A DNA stretch of 64,000 nucleotides from Hyphomicrobiales bacterium (GTDB taxonomy: Bacteria; Pseudomonadota; Alphaproteobacteria; Rhizobiales; Rhizobiaceae). This document shows positions 1 to 9,375 of the stretch, in pieces. The position numbers and the translations under genes are program-made. The stretch is taken from positions 16,040 to 80,039 of the forward strand of contig UCIV01000009.1 of NCBI GenBank assembly GCA_900472575.1, in the 5' to 3' direction. Below the pieces are notes generated by a model. The model ran no database searches, was not told where the DNA came from, and worked only from the letters and a program-made list of their open reading frames with translations. Every line of letters begins with the position of its first letter. Position 1 is the stretch's first letter.

Positions 1-167
1 TGGACTTCGGTCTCGCTCGTCATCCCGGTCGTGTCACGAACCTGCTCCTGGGCGTCGGCCGAGGGCAGCGCAACGAGCAGCCCCAAGAGAGCGAGAACCG
101 GAAGTGCAACCGAGGAGCGCTCCCATGGGCGCAACCGAGCCGGAGATGAAGTGTCTGGGCCAATCAT
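1..167 (-). CDS. motE: Partial N-terminus, probable MotE-type flagellar motor chaperone
   Basis: Only the first 55 codons are in the window; the gene runs off the left edge. Its ATG (165-167) overlaps the flgI stop as ATGA, so it is co-translated behind flgI. The product begins with about 15 polar or basic residues, then a hydrophobic stretch (VALPVLALLGLLVALP) ending SADAQ, which looks like a Sec signal peptide with cleavage after ADA. In Sinorhizobium the gene behind flgI encodes MotE, the periplasmic chaperone for MotC. The assignment rests on position, overlap and export signal, not on recognised mature sequence; another exported flagellar protein is possible. Confidence 0.6.
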   Translation of the reverse strand, partial: MIGPDTSSPARLRPWERSSVALPVLALLGLLVALPSADAQEQVRDTTGMTSETEV

Positions 168-1285
168 TGCAGTACTAGCTCCGCTTGCAGCGCACCTGCA
201 GACTTGATCCCCTGCAGGATCGCAATAATTCCATCAGGCTTGACGCCGATGCTGTTCAATCCTGCCACCAGCGAGCGCAGATCCGGACCCTCGAGAACTG
301 CAACCGGACCACCAGTCTTCTCGGCCATGATGTCCGTCTGCGGCTGGACGTAGGTCTCGCCGCGCGAGAAAGGCAGGGGCTGCACGACCTGAGGCATTTC
401 GGTAACCTGTACCGTCAACGTTCCATAACTGACCGCGACCCGGGAGATGCGGACATCCGCGCCGATAACGATGGTTCCCGTCCGTTCGTTAATGACGACC
501 TTGGCGGGTGTGTCGGTTTCGACGGCAAGGTTCTCGATCCTCGCCATGAGGCGAGCGAGATCTTCCTGCGGTGGCTTCTGCACGGCGACGACCTGGGAAT
601 CGCGCGCTTCGGCAATCGGCATGCGATAGGTACTGGTGGAGAAGGAGTTGATCGCGTCAGCAACGCGGATTGCCGTAGAGAAGTCCGGATTGCGCAGCTG
701 AAGAACAAGATTGCCCGAATCCTTGAAGCGCGAAGGCAATTCCCGCTCGATGATGGCGCCACCGGGAATACGGCCGGCCGTAGTAATGCCTTCAGTGACG
801 GTGGCGGCTGCGCCTTCGGCCAAGAAACCGGAAACGACGACTGCGCCCTGTGCAACGGCATAGATCTGTCCATCGGCACCCGTGAGCGAGGTCATGACAA
901 GTGTTCCGCCGCGCAGCGAGGTGGCGTCACCGAGAGAGCTGACGGTCACGTCGATGCGGCTGCCGGGACTGGTGAAAGGCGGGAGGTTCGTCGTGACCAT
1001 AACGGCCGCAACGTTTTTGGCGGCCGATTGACCGCCTTGCGTCGAAATACCCAAGTTCTGAAGCATCGCGCGCATTGACTGGTCGGTAAACGGCGAGGCA
1101 CGCAAGCCATCGCCGGTTCCCTGCAGGCCGACAACGAGACCATAACCGATGAGCTGGTTATCACGCCCGGCCTGGAGCGATACCACGTCCTTGATACGCG
1201 CATTTGATGCCGCTTCGACGACAGACGCCGCAGCAAAAAGCGCCAGCAGGCTGGCGGCGATCGTTGTTAGCAGTCTACCGATCAT
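164..1285 (-). CDS. flgI: Flagellar P-ring protein FlgI
   Basis: Product of 373 aa, normal for FlgI, which forms the P ring around the rod in the peptidoglycan layer. A signal peptide covers residues 1-25 (ending ASVVEA). The mature protein opens with RIKDVVSLQAGRDNQLIGYG and continues GLVVGLQGTGDG, both typical of the family; the C-terminus carries GVKPDGIIAILQGIKSAGAL. It overlaps flgA by ATGA upstream and the motE-like gene by ATGA downstream, so translation of the three is probably coupled. Fourth-to-last gene of the leftward basal-body operon starting at flgB. Confidence 0.96.
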   Translation of the reverse strand: MIGRLLTTIAASLLALFAAASVVEAASNARIKDVVSLQAGRDNQLIGYGLVVGLQGTGDGLRASPFTDQSMRAMLQNLGISTQGGQSAAKNVAAVMVTTNLPPFTSPGSRIDVTVSSLGDATSLRGGTLVMTSLTGADGQIYAVAQGAVVVSGFLAEGAAATVTEGITTAGRIPGGAIIERELPSRFKDSGNLVLQLRNPDFSTAIRVADAINSFSTSTYRMPIAEARDSQVVAVQKPPQEDLARLMARIENLAVETDTPAKVVINERTGTIVIGADVRISRVAVSYGTLTVQVTEMPQVVQPLPFSRGETYVQPQTDIMAEKTGGPVAVLEGPDLRSLVAGLNSIGVKPDGIIAILQGIKSAGALQAELVLQ

Positions 1286-1770
1286 TTCTGGACAACCTCG
1301 ACATTTCCGTCAGCCCTCACCACGCCGGTGACGGTAACTCCACTCTCAGTGTTTCGGACTCGGATCGAGTCTCCGGTCATGGCATCCTGCAGAGCCGATC
1401 CGGCAGCCGAAATCGTCAGGCCGCCAACATTGAACATGATACGGATCGCCTTGCCGCGCTCGATCGTGTAGGGCTCACGCAGCGAGGAAACCGGGATAGT
1501 CCGTCCCGCCACCAGCGTCCGCTTTGCCACCTTGCCGATGACATCTGTGACGCTTGACGTGTATCCGCCGGCCAGGTTCGGATTGGTCACTTCGACCTCC
1601 ATGACCTGGCTTGAGGAGATGATATCGCCCGGGAAGATCGTCGATGTGGGAACGACGGCATAAAGAGGCTGGGCAACCGCGACCTGCGATCCGGCACCAG
1701 CGATGAACAGCAGTGACAGGATAACCCCGCCGACAGCCGACCGAAGTGCATTTACACTAGGAAACATCAT
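1282..1770 (-). CDS. flgA: FlgA, P-ring assembly chaperone
   Basis: 162 aa periplasmic chaperone for FlgI polymerisation. An N-terminal signal segment (about residues 1-33, hydrophobic AVGGVILSLLFIAGAG) precedes an SAF-like region with VVPTSTIFPGDIISSSQV. The C-terminal part has GNVEVVQK-type ends seen in short alphaproteobacterial FlgA proteins. The stop overlaps the flgI start. A GAGGCGGG motif lies about 6 nt before the ATG. Two Met codons stand in tandem (MMFPS); the first is used here. Confidence 0.92.
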   Translation of the reverse strand: MMFPSVNALRSAVGGVILSLLFIAGAGSQVAVAQPLYAVVPTSTIFPGDIISSSQVMEVEVTNPNLAGGYTSSVTDVIGKVAKRTLVAGRTIPVSSLREPYTIERGKAIRIMFNVGGLTISAAGSALQDAMTGDSIRVRNTESGVTVTGVVRADGNVEVVQK

Positions 1771-1791
1771 GTTTGCCCGCCTCTTAATCCG

Positions 1792-2580
1792 TTACTTCAG
1801 ATTCTTACTGACGATCTGAGCCATCTCATCCGCTGTCGTGATGACCTTGGAGTTCATTTCGTAAGCGCGCTGTGCGGAAATCAGGTCAGTGATTTCCTTG
1901 ACGGAATCGACGTTCGAGCTTTCGAGATAACCCTGCTTCAGATAGCCGTAGCCGGTATCCAGCGGCGAACCGACAACTGCATCGCCGGACGCTTCCGTGA
2001 CCGCGAAAAGGTTGTCGCCCAGCGGACGCAGACCTGCATCATTGGCAAAAAGCGCCACCTGCAGCTGACCGACCTGTGTCATGTTATCCTGTTCGCCGAT
2101 GCGAACCGAGACGGTGCCGTCCTGAGCGATAGTGACTTCGGTAGCGTCCTGCGGAATGGTGATCGCGGGAATGACGCCGTAGCCGTCGATCGTCACCAGA
2201 CGGCCGTTGGCATCCTTGTTGAATGCACCGGCACGCGTATAAAGCGTCGTACCGTCCGAGCCTTCGATCTGGAACCAGCCATTGCCGACGATTGCGGCAT
2301 CAAGCGTATTGCTTGTCTGGGAAATTTCACCCTGTTCGAACAGCTTGCGAACAGCCGATGTCTGCACGCCGAGACCGATATTGGCGCCTTCCGGCACAAC
2401 CGACTGGTTGGCGCGGTTGGCGACGCCTGCGGCGCGTTCGGTCTGATAGAGAAGGTCGGTAAACTCCGCCCGGCCGCGCTTGAAGGCGGTCGTGTTGATG
2501 TTGGCGATGTTGTTGGCGATGACTTCGAGGTTCGTCTGCTGGGCATTCATACCCGTTGCAGCAATGGCGAGTGCTCTCAT
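1792..2580 (-). CDS. flgG: Flagellar distal rod protein FlgG
   Basis: 262 aa, standard length. The N-terminal rod signature is [19 protein letters not shown], followed by DLLYQT; the C-terminus has [26 protein letters not shown], the usual coiled rod segment. FlgG forms the distal rod through the P and L rings and is exported by the flagellar type III system without a cleaved signal. It sits 20 nt after fliE and 21 nt before flgA in the same operon. Confidence 0.97.
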   Translation of the reverse strand: MRALAIAATGMNAQQTNLEVIANNIANINTTAFKRGRAEFTDLLYQTERAAGVANRANQSVVPEGANIGLGVQTSAVRKLFEQGEISQTSNTLDAAIVGNGWFQIEGSDGTTLYTRAGAFNKDANGRLVTIDGYGVIPAITIPQDATEVTIAQDGTVSVRIGEQDNMTQVGQLQVALFANDAGLRPLGDNLFAVTEASGDAVVGSPLDTGYGYLKQGYLESSNVDSVKEITDLISAQRAYEMNSKVITTADEMAQIVSKNLK

Positions 2581-2600
2581 GGACGTGAAACCTCTTTATC

Positions 2601-2948
2601 CTAGATCTGCATTTTGGAAATTTCGAGATAGGCCGATACGACCTTGTCTCGAAGGGCGACCGCGGTCTGGAGCGTGCGATTGGCTTCCATGACAGCATCG
2701 ACGACTTCGCGCGTATCTGCCTTGCCCTGAATGCCGGCAAAGGACATCGCTTCGCCTTGCTTCACGCTATCGAGCGCACCCTTGGCGGCATCAGCAAGAA
2801 AACTGCCGAATGTTGGCCCCGCAACACCGGTTGCAACCGTACCGACTGCGGCGCCCAGCATGTTCGACATGCTGCTGGAGGTGGTCTCCGTCTGGTCGAG
2901 ACCAGTGGACTTTTTCAGCGCACCGATGCTTGAAATGCTATCGATCAT
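2601..2948 (-). CDS. fliE: FliE, rod/MS-ring adaptor
   Basis: 115 aa. FliE links the MS ring to the proximal rod. The C-terminal half contains the recognisable DTREVVDAVMEANRTLQTAVALRDKV-type segment (about residues 77-102) and ends SAYLEISKMQI, matching the FliE family tail. The N-terminal half is Ser/Thr/Gly rich and variable as usual. It starts 2 nt after the flgC stop. Confidence 0.93.
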   Translation of the reverse strand: MIDSISSIGALKKSTGLDQTETTSSSMSNMLGAAVGTVATGVAGPTFGSFLADAAKGALDSVKQGEAMSFAGIQGKADTREVVDAVMEANRTLQTAVALRDKVVSAYLEISKMQI

Positions 2949-2950
2949 AG

Positions 2951-3364
2951 TTAACCTTTCAACAAATCGATTGTCGACGAGATCAGATCCCGCGTCTGCT
3001 TGATGCTCTGCAGGTTTGCCTCGTAGCTGCGATTGGCTTCGCGAAGGTCGGCCATCTCGATCAGCACATTGACGTTCGGATATTTGACCATGCCCTGCGC
3101 ATTTGCAGCGGGGTGGTCGGGATCGTATTCCTCGGTAAACTTGCCCTCATCAGCGCCGATCTTCTTGACATCCACCATGTTGATGCCGCTGGCGCGATCC
3201 ATCTCATTACCGAAGGTGATGATCTTGCGACGATAGGGATCCGCACCCGAGGTGTCGCCGGTCGTACGTGCGTTTGCGATGTTTTCAGAAACGACGCGCA
3301 GGCGGGTGGACTGGGCTTCCATTCCACTGCCTGCGATCTTGAGCGAAGCGATCAAAGAGTCCAT
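2951..3364 (-). CDS. flgC: FlgC, proximal rod protein
   Basis: 137 aa. N-terminal [20 protein letters not shown], followed by [17 protein letters not shown], is the FlgC signature; the C-terminus has [20 protein letters not shown]. It forms the proximal rod with FlgB and FlgF. Only 2 nt separate it from flgB upstream and from fliE downstream, so the three are almost certainly one transcript. Confidence 0.96.
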   Translation of the reverse strand: MDSLIASLKIAGSGMEAQSTRLRVVSENIANARTTGDTSGADPYRRKIITFGNEMDRASGINMVDVKKIGADEGKFTEEYDPDHPAANAQGMVKYPNVNVLIEMADLREANRSYEANLQSIKQTRDLISSTIDLLKG

Positions 3365-3366
3365 TT

Positions 3367-3774
3367 TTATTTACCCAATGCCGTCAGCATCATTCTGTTG
3401 ATATTTTGAACGAGAAGGGTGTTCAGCTCGAACTGCCGCTTGATCTCGCCCATCTTCGACATTTCCGACGCCAATGAGACTGTATTGCCGGATTCCTGGA
3501 CGCCTATCTCCTGATTGAGCTTAGAGTCCTTCAGCTCAACCCGACCATTCCCGGCGATGTCCGCGGTCATGTGAGCCGCATTCGTCCTCGCCATTTCCAT
3601 GGACCCGAGACCACTTGCCGACTTGAGTTCGGCATCGAAAGGCGTCAGATCCTTGGAGACGTATTTCGGCGTGTTGGCGTTGGCGATGTTCGTCGTCGTC
3701 ACCTGCTGTCGAACGGACAGCCATTCCGCCTGTCGAGACGCAAGCTCGAACAACTGAATCGGCTGCATGGTCAT
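3367..3774 (-). CDS. flgB: FlgB, proximal rod protein
   Basis: 135 aa with the start at [13 protein letters not shown]. The frame stays open upstream by 31 more codons, but the chosen ATG has GGAGAA about 4 nt upstream and gives the family length. Motifs: [21 protein letters not shown] near the N-terminus and the C-terminal [20 protein letters not shown] coiled region. First gene of the leftward rod operon; its promoter should lie in the 216-nt divergent region shared with flgF. Confidence 0.95.
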   Translation of the reverse strand: MTMQPIQLFELASRQAEWLSVRQQVTTTNIANANTPKYVSKDLTPFDAELKSASGLGSMEMARTNAAHMTADIAGNGRVELKDSKLNQEIGVQESGNTVSLASEMSKMGEIKRQFELNTLLVQNINRMMLTALGK

Positions 3775-3990
3775 GGTTGTTCTCCATCTTGTTGTCCCGG
3801 ACGCTAGAGAGACAATCTTGCGCGGGACTTGCGGTAGGCGCAGCCCGCCGATTTGCCGTATCCGCACGCATTTTCCCCCTCGCTAAACCAAACAGGTTCG
3901 CGCAAGCCCGGGCTCTTAACTGTCTCCTTCAAATCGCCACAGCTCTCCCGCGCGGGGGCATGCGCCGTATCCGTAAATCAGGAGACATCC
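3775..3990. promoter_or_regulatory. Divergent flgB/flgF intergenic region with direct repeat
   Basis: This 216-nt gap separates leftward flgB from rightward flgF and must hold both promoters. It has an exact 10-bp direct repeat gccgtatccg (3855-3864 and 3964-3973) and a 10-bp palindrome agcccgggct (3905-3914). No confident -35/-10 pair was assigned. A regulatory role for the repeat is inference only. Confidence 0.45.
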
Positions 3991-4725
3991 ATGCAATCCG
4001 GTATCTATGTCGGCATTTCCTCGCAGATCGCTCTCGAGCGTCGCCTCACCACGATCTCCGACAATATTGCCAACATGAATACGGTCGGCTTTCGTTCGAC
4101 TGAGGTGAAGTTCGATCAGATCCTCAGCCAGACCCAGAACGAGAACAACACCAAGATCGCATTCGTCTCCCAGGGCAATGACTACCTCTCCATGCGTAAT
4201 GGCGAGCTTGAGCAGACCGGGAATTCCCTGGATTTCGCCGTCAAAGGCGACGCGTGGTTCGCCATTCAGACACCTCAAGGTCAGGTTCTGACACGTGACG
4301 GACGGTTTTCCATGTCGCTTACGGGTGAACTCATTTCGACGAATGGCTACCCCGTTCTCGATGGCGGCGGCGCTCCGATCCAGCTCGATCCGAGAGCCCC
4401 GACACCAAAGGTCGGCCAGGACGGACGCATCATGCAGGGCGACCGCGCGGTCGGACAGATCGGCGTATTCTCGGTCGATATCGACAAGGGTTTCTACCGC
4501 GCTGACAACAGCGGCATCATCCCCACCGACACGCCGCAGGCGGTCGTCGATACCATGGGCGTCGGCGTCATGCAGGGCTTCCTCGAACAGTCCAACGTCA
4601 ATGCCATCGGCGAGATGACCCAGCTGATCCAGGTGAACCGCGCGTTCGAAAGCATTTCCTCGCTGATGAGCACCAGTGAAGACAACTTCTCATCCGCCAT
4701 GAGAACGCTGGGCGGTAGCCAGTAG
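3991..4725 (+). CDS. flgF: FlgF, flagellar proximal rod protein
   Basis: 244 aa starting MQSGIYVGISSQIALERRL. The open frame extends 46 codons further, but an aggaga Shine-Dalgarno about 6 nt before 3991 and the family length fix this start. The rod signature is SDNIANMNTVGFRSTEVKF; the C-terminus has SNVNAIGEMTQLIQVNRAFE. FlgF is a proximal rod subunit. It lies 11 nt before fliI and heads the rightward flagellar operon. Confidence 0.96.
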   Translation: MQSGIYVGISSQIALERRLTTISDNIANMNTVGFRSTEVKFDQILSQTQNENNTKIAFVSQGNDYLSMRNGELEQTGNSLDFAVKGDAWFAIQTPQGQVLTRDGRFSMSLTGELISTNGYPVLDGGGAPIQLDPRAPTPKVGQDGRIMQGDRAVGQIGVFSVDIDKGFYRADNSGIIPTDTPQAVVDTMGVGVMQGFLEQSNVNAIGEMTQLIQVNRAFESISSLMSTSEDNFSSAMRTLGGSQ

Positions 4726-4736
4726 GACGCACGCGG

Positions 4737-6161
4737 ATGACGACGACCCAATCCGATTTTCAGCCGGTTAGCGAACCGGTCACCTCACCAGTCGTGATGC
4801 CACGACTGGAACGTCTGTCGGACATGGCGGCGCATTATGCAAATCCTTCGAGCGTCCTGTCCTGGGGCGGTCGGGTGAGGATGATCGCGGCCGGATATTA
4901 CACCGTCAGTGGCCTTTCCAGACATGTTCGCCTTGGCGAATTCGTTTCGCATCAGAGTGCTACTGGCGCGCATATGGGCGAGGTCGTGCGTGTCGAGCCC
5001 GATCTCATCTATGTCTGCCCTATCGAGCCGGGCGAGCCGATCGGTGTCGGCGATCTCGTGCTGCGTACCGGCGAATTCCGGCTGGCTCCCAGCGAGAGCT
5101 GGTGCGGTCGAACGATCAATTCACTCTGCAGACCGATCGACGGCAAAGGCCCATTGCGGGAAGGCTCGGTGCAGCGTTCAATCAACACCCTGCCGCCGCC
5201 ATCCATGACCCGCAGGCGGGTCGATACCTCGTTCCGCACCGGCGTGAAGGCGATCGATATCTTTGCCCCTATCTGTTACGGGCAGCGTCTGGGCATTTTC
5301 GCCGGTTCAGGCGTCGGCAAATCAACGCTTCTATCGATGCTGGCAAAGGCAGATGCCTTCGACCGGGTGGTCATAACGCTGGTCGGCGAACGTGGCCGCG
5401 AAGTGCGCGAGTTCATCGAAGACACTCTGGGCGACAACGTTGCCAAAGCGGTGATCGTTGTCACCACCAGCGACGAAAGCCCGATGCTACGCAAGATGGC
5501 CCCGCTGGTGGGCATGACGATCGCGGAAAATTTTCGTGATCAGGGACTGAACGTGCTGTTCATCGCCGACAGCGTGACGCGATTTGCGCATGCGATCCGC
5601 GAGGTCGCGATCGCGGCAGGCGAGCCGCCGGTCGCGCGAGGCTATCCGGCTTCAGTCTTTACCGAGCTGCCGCGCCTTCTGGAACGTGCCGGCCCCGGCA
5701 TCGAAGGCACGGGCACGATCACGGCAATCATCTCGATCCTCGTCGACGGCGACAATCACAACGACCCGATCGCCGACTCGACCCGCGGTATCCTTGACGG
5801 ACATATCGTGCTTGACCGTGCACTTGCCGACGAAGGACGGTATCCGCCGGTCAATCCGCTTTCCTCGATCTCGCGTCTCGCCCGCAAGGCATGGACCGGG
5901 GATCAGGAACGACTGGTCTCCAGATTGAAGGGGCTGATCAGCGTTTACGAGGAGACAAAGGATCTTCGCCTTATCGGCGGCTACAGGCCCGGCGCGGATC
6001 CCGATCTCGACATGGCCGTCAAGCAGGTGCCGATCATCTATGACGTGCTGAAGCAATCACCTGGCGATGCGGCGGTCATCGACGCCTATACCGAACTCGC
6101 CAATGCCCTGAAGGCATCTCTCAGCAATACCAATCGCCCAATGCCGGCAGGAAAGAGATGA
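4737..6161 (+). CDS. fliI: FliI, flagellar export ATPase
   Basis: 474 aa, the normal size for the ATPase that energises flagellar type III export at the cytoplasmic gate. Walker A GIFAGSGVGKST lies at about residues 186-197, Walker B-like LNVLFIADSVTRFAHAIREV follows, and the FliI/F1-beta family segment GYPASVFTELPRLLERAG is present. The N-terminal region (about 1-30) is poorly conserved. The stop overlaps the next gene as ATGA. Confidence 0.97.
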   Translation: MTTTQSDFQPVSEPVTSPVVMPRLERLSDMAAHYANPSSVLSWGGRVRMIAAGYYTVSGLSRHVRLGEFVSHQSATGAHMGEVVRVEPDLIYVCPIEPGEPIGVGDLVLRTGEFRLAPSESWCGRTINSLCRPIDGKGPLREGSVQRSINTLPPPSMTRRRVDTSFRTGVKAIDIFAPICYGQRLGIFAGSGVGKSTLLSMLAKADAFDRVVITLVGERGREVREFIEDTLGDNVAKAVIVVTTSDESPMLRKMAPLVGMTIAENFRDQGLNVLFIADSVTRFAHAIREVAIAAGEPPVARGYPASVFTELPRLLERAGPGIEGTGTITAIISILVDGDNHNDPIADSTRGILDGHIVLDRALADEGRYPPVNPLSSISRLARKAWTGDQERLVSRLKGLISVYEETKDLRLIGGYRPGADPDLDMAVKQVPIIYDVLKQSPGDAAVIDAYTELANALKASLSNTNRPMPAGKR

Positions 6162-6733
6162 GCATGAAAACCAGGCTCTTTGGTAAAACCAGATCCGGCA
6201 GGCATCAAGCTTCAGGGCCGGCAACGACTTTAGACAAGCCGATCGACCGCTGGCTTGTCGCCTCGCTGGTCGGATTTTCGATGTTGTGCGCCGCCTTCCC
6301 CTGGTATGTCTTCTTCAACCAGGAGAAATTCGGGGTCAACGTAGCCGGCTGGGAAGGGCTTCGCGACGTTCGCCACGCGCGTCCAGCCGGTGAGGCCGGC
6401 ATCGGCGCAATGCGCGATCCGCAGCAGGACGAAGTCGAGCGCGCACTTCTGCGCGAGATGGAAACCGACCGGCTGACCACCGCTGCAATACCGTCGACGC
6501 CATCCGGTAACGGATCGGATGCAGGCGGCTTCGAAGATCAGGCGTTTCCCGGCGGCACTGAATTCAAGCTGCTGCATGTCGCCAACGGCCGCGCACTGAT
6601 CGAAAACGGCAACGGCATTTTTCTCGTCCAGATCGGCTCGAAGCTTCCGGATAGCTCGCGTCTGGCAGGCTTGCGGCAACGCAATGGCAAATGGGAAATC
6701 GTGACCTCGGCAGGCAAGGTCTATGGCGAATAG
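6158..6733 (+). CDS. Conserved flagellar-cluster protein of unknown function, one membrane span
   Basis: 191 aa, overlapping the fliI stop by ATGA, so translation is coupled to fliI. A basic N-terminus (residues 1-32) is followed by one hydrophobic segment at about 33-53 (WLVASLVGFSMLCAAFPWYV), then a long extra-membrane part with an acidic/polar linker (about 80-130) and a compact C-terminal module, FKLLHVANGRALIENGNGIF through SAGKVYGE. That module resembles a small beta-strand domain like those on secretion-associated proteins, but I do not recognise the family. A gene of this kind occupies the fliI-motA gap in related rhizobia. A flagellar role is inferred from position only. Confidence 0.8.
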   Translation: MSMKTRLFGKTRSGRHQASGPATTLDKPIDRWLVASLVGFSMLCAAFPWYVFFNQEKFGVNVAGWEGLRDVRHARPAGEAGIGAMRDPQQDEVERALLREMETDRLTTAAIPSTPSGNGSDAGGFEDQAFPGGTEFKLLHVANGRALIENGNGIFLVQIGSKLPDSSRLAGLRQRNGKWEIVTSAGKVYGE

Positions 6734-6860
6734 CTGCGCCGGATCTCCTCAGCGGCGTTCGAGGCCATTCGGTCGCATCGCCCCGCGAACTACAACAGTC
6801 TCACGCAAGGCAGCTGCCTTATCGGTTTAGTCTAGGACAAGCGTTGGATACGAGCTTACA

Positions 6861-7733
6861 ATGAATCTTATTATCGGATTTGTCATCACGGTCGGCTGTA
6901 TCATTGGCGGCTACATGGCTATGGGCGGGCATGTCGCGCTCCTCATGCAGCCGTTCGAACTGGTCGTTATCGGTGGTGCGGGCGTCGGCAGCTTCATCAT
7001 GGCGAACCCGATGAAGGTGCTTAAGGATTCCGGCAAGGCGATCGGCGAGATCTTCAAGAATGCCGTTCCCAAGGAGCGGGCCTATCTCGAAGTGCTCGGC
7101 GTGCTTTATTCGTTGATGCGCGACCTGCGCACCAAATCACGTAACGAGATCGAAGCGCATATCGACAATCCCGCAGAATCGCCGATATTCCAGTCAGCGC
7201 CATCGGTTCTGAAGGATACCGAACTTACCTCCTTCATCTGCGACTATGTCCGACTGATCATCATCGGCAACGCACGCTCCCACGAGATCGAAGCGTTGAT
7301 GGACGAAGAGATCGAGACGATCCTTCATGATCGCCTGAAGCCGTATCATTCGATCCAGCTGATGGGCGACGCCTTCCCAGCGCTCGGCATCATCGCGGCG
7401 GTTCTCGGCGTCATCAAGGCGATGAGCCATATCAACGAATCTCCCGAGGTACTCGGCGGCCTGATCGGCGCGGCTCTCGTCGGCACGATGCTCGGCATCT
7501 TCCTTTCCTACTGCCTGTGCAACCCGATCGTCTCGCAGATCAAGATCGTGCGCACCAAGCAGCACCGGCTTTACATTATCGTCAAGCAGACCCTGCTTGC
7601 CTACATGAACGGCTCGGTACCGCAGGTGGCGCTTGAGTACGGCCGCAAGACGATCTCCTCCTCCGACCGTCCGTCGATCGACTCGGTCGAGCAGGAAATG
7701 ATGAAGCCCGGCGGCGACACGAAGGCGGCTTAA
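6861..7733 (+). CDS. motA: MotA, flagellar motor stator protein
   Basis: 290 aa stator proton-channel subunit with four membrane segments: residues about 2-20, 30-50, and the pair around 170-190 and 200-220. The large cytoplasmic loop holds the torque-generating region with [19 protein letters not shown]. The family segment [20 protein letters not shown] is present. The 127-nt gap before it could contain an additional promoter. MotB is not in the window. Confidence 0.96.
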   Translation: MNLIIGFVITVGCIIGGYMAMGGHVALLMQPFELVVIGGAGVGSFIMANPMKVLKDSGKAIGEIFKNAVPKERAYLEVLGVLYSLMRDLRTKSRNEIEAHIDNPAESPIFQSAPSVLKDTELTSFICDYVRLIIIGNARSHEIEALMDEEIETILHDRLKPYHSIQLMGDAFPALGIIAAVLGVIKAMSHINESPEVLGGLIGAALVGTMLGIFLSYCLCNPIVSQIKIVRTKQHRLYIIVKQTLLAYMNGSVPQVALEYGRKTISSSDRPSIDSVEQEMMKPGGDTKAA

Positions 7734-7738
7734 CGACA

Positions 7739-8692
7739 ATGACCAGCAACAACCAAGCTTCGCAAGCACAGCCAGCCATGGAGCGGGCACTCCTGGCCCG
7801 CCTGACGGGTTCGCTCGGCGACCAGAAAACGCTGGAGCGTCTGGCCCAGGATTTCGGTACTCTCTACCAGAGCTTCCTTCCGGACGTGCTGCAGAGCGAA
7901 CTCGGGCTTTCGGTCGAAGTTATCTTCGCTGGATACAGATCCGGCCTGATGAGCGAGCTGGTTGGCAGGCTGGGCGATAATGTCGTGCTGGCCGATGCAA
8001 CCTTGCGCAACTGGTGCCCGAAATTCGTCATCGCCTGCGACAATGCCTTCGTCATCACGCTGATGGAAAACATGCTCGGCGCAACGCCGGATTCGATTTT
8101 CCAACCGCCGCGCCGGGCTCTATCACAGATCGAGCTGGATCTTTCGACGATGGTCTTCGACAAGATAGCTCAGGTATTGCGTTCCGGTGTGAACGCACCG
8201 GGCGGCTTCGAAACGACGATCGAGAGGCCTCACAATGCCGATGCAAGGCCGATGCTGGAAGACGAAGAGGCCGATCCCTTCGCCATGTCCATCCGGGTCG
8301 AGCTGAAGCTAGGCAAGATCGCTTCCGAATTCTTCCTCGTCATCCCGCAGAAATATCTGCTCAAGACGACCATTACACTGCCGAAATCGAAGGGTGACTT
8401 CTCCCGTGAGCAGGATGCCTGGTCGGAAAGCATGTCCGAGCAAGTTCGCCGGTCACGGGTAACGCTGGAAGCCAAGATTTCCCTTGAGTCCCTGACACTC
8501 GAGACGATTTCCAAGCTTGTGGCAGGCGACGTGATTGCCTTCCGGGACAAGGAAGAGATCATCGTCGATGTCAGTGCCAATGGCCGCGAGATGTATAACT
8601 GCGAGTTCGGCAGAAGCGGCGAGAACTACACCGTCCGCGTCAAGGACAATGTGAGCAACGAAAACGACATTTTGAAACATCTGCTTGGCTAG
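7739..8692 (+). CDS. fliM: FliM, flagellar switch protein
   Basis: 317 aa, 5 nt after motA. FliM is the C-ring component that binds phospho-CheY and FliG. The middle domain includes VIFAGYRSGLMSELVGRLGDN and MVFDKIAQVLRSG; the C-terminal SpoA domain (about 240-315) has RRSRVTLEAKISLESLTLET and ends NENDILKHLLG. The short N-terminal CheY-binding EN-type motif is not obvious, as is common in rhizobial FliM. Confidence 0.9.
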   Translation: MTSNNQASQAQPAMERALLARLTGSLGDQKTLERLAQDFGTLYQSFLPDVLQSELGLSVEVIFAGYRSGLMSELVGRLGDNVVLADATLRNWCPKFVIACDNAFVITLMENMLGATPDSIFQPPRRALSQIELDLSTMVFDKIAQVLRSGVNAPGGFETTIERPHNADARPMLEDEEADPFAMSIRVELKLGKIASEFFLVIPQKYLLKTTITLPKSKGDFSREQDAWSESMSEQVRRSRVTLEAKISLESLTLETISKLVAGDVIAFRDKEEIIVDVSANGREMYNCEFGRSGENYTVRVKDNVSNENDILKHLLG

Positions 8693-8763
8693 GGCAGCGG
8701 ACCTCCGGGGCTTGGTGGAAAAACACCGATAGTCGATAGATTTGGAACGGGAATGCTAATTTC

Positions 8764-9342
8764 ATGGCGACAAAGAAGACAGCTTCGACGGAAGAAAATG
8801 AACTGAACCCATCGGATTCGGACTTCGATTTCGACAATGCGGTCAACGAACTCCGTGGCGTGATGAAACACGATGCCGACGGTACGGCGCCGGCAGCTGA
8901 CGACAGTTTCGGCTTCGACTTTCCGGCCGGCGGCGAAACGAACTCCGAATTGCCTTCATTCGGCGATGTTGCCACCACCAGCGATTTTGGCGGTGACAAC
9001 GACTTCGGGGCAAGCAGCGATTTCGGCGGGAGCAGCGATTTCGACTACTCCATGCCCGAAAGCAAGCCGACTGCTGGCTCGGGGCTTAACAGCAACCTCG
9101 ATCTCATCATGGATATCCCCATCGATGTTCATGTTGTGCTCGGAACCAGTCGCATTTCGGTGTCGAATCTGATGAACCTTCAGGAAGGTGCCGTCGTGGC
9201 GCTCGACAAGAAGATCGGCGAACCGGTCGATATCACCGTCAACGGGCGTCGCATTGCCCGTGGTGAGATCACGGTTCTCGAAGACGACGACACCCGCTTC
9301 GGTGTGAAGCTCATTGAAGTCATGAGCTCCAAAACTTCCTGA
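8764..9342 (+). CDS. fliN: FliN, flagellar switch protein with long acidic N-terminus
   Basis: 192 aa. The C-terminal SpoA domain (about residues 112-190) is clear: [20 protein letters not shown], then [20 protein letters not shown] and [20 protein letters not shown]. The N-terminal 110 residues are acidic and Asp/Phe/Gly/Ser rich, with recurring SDFD/SDFGG-type motifs (about residues 18-26 and 73-95). FliN forms the base of the C ring and recruits the export ATPase complex. It begins 71 nt after fliM. Confidence 0.94.
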   Translation: MATKKTASTEENELNPSDSDFDFDNAVNELRGVMKHDADGTAPAADDSFGFDFPAGGETNSELPSFGDVATTSDFGGDNDFGASSDFGGSSDFDYSMPESKPTAGSGLNSNLDLIMDIPIDVHVVLGTSRISVSNLMNLQEGAVVALDKKIGEPVDITVNGRRIARGEITVLEDDDTRFGVKLIEVMSSKTS

Positions 9343-9375
9343 TCCAGGAAGTCGGAAGCAAAGAGGAAAAAGACC

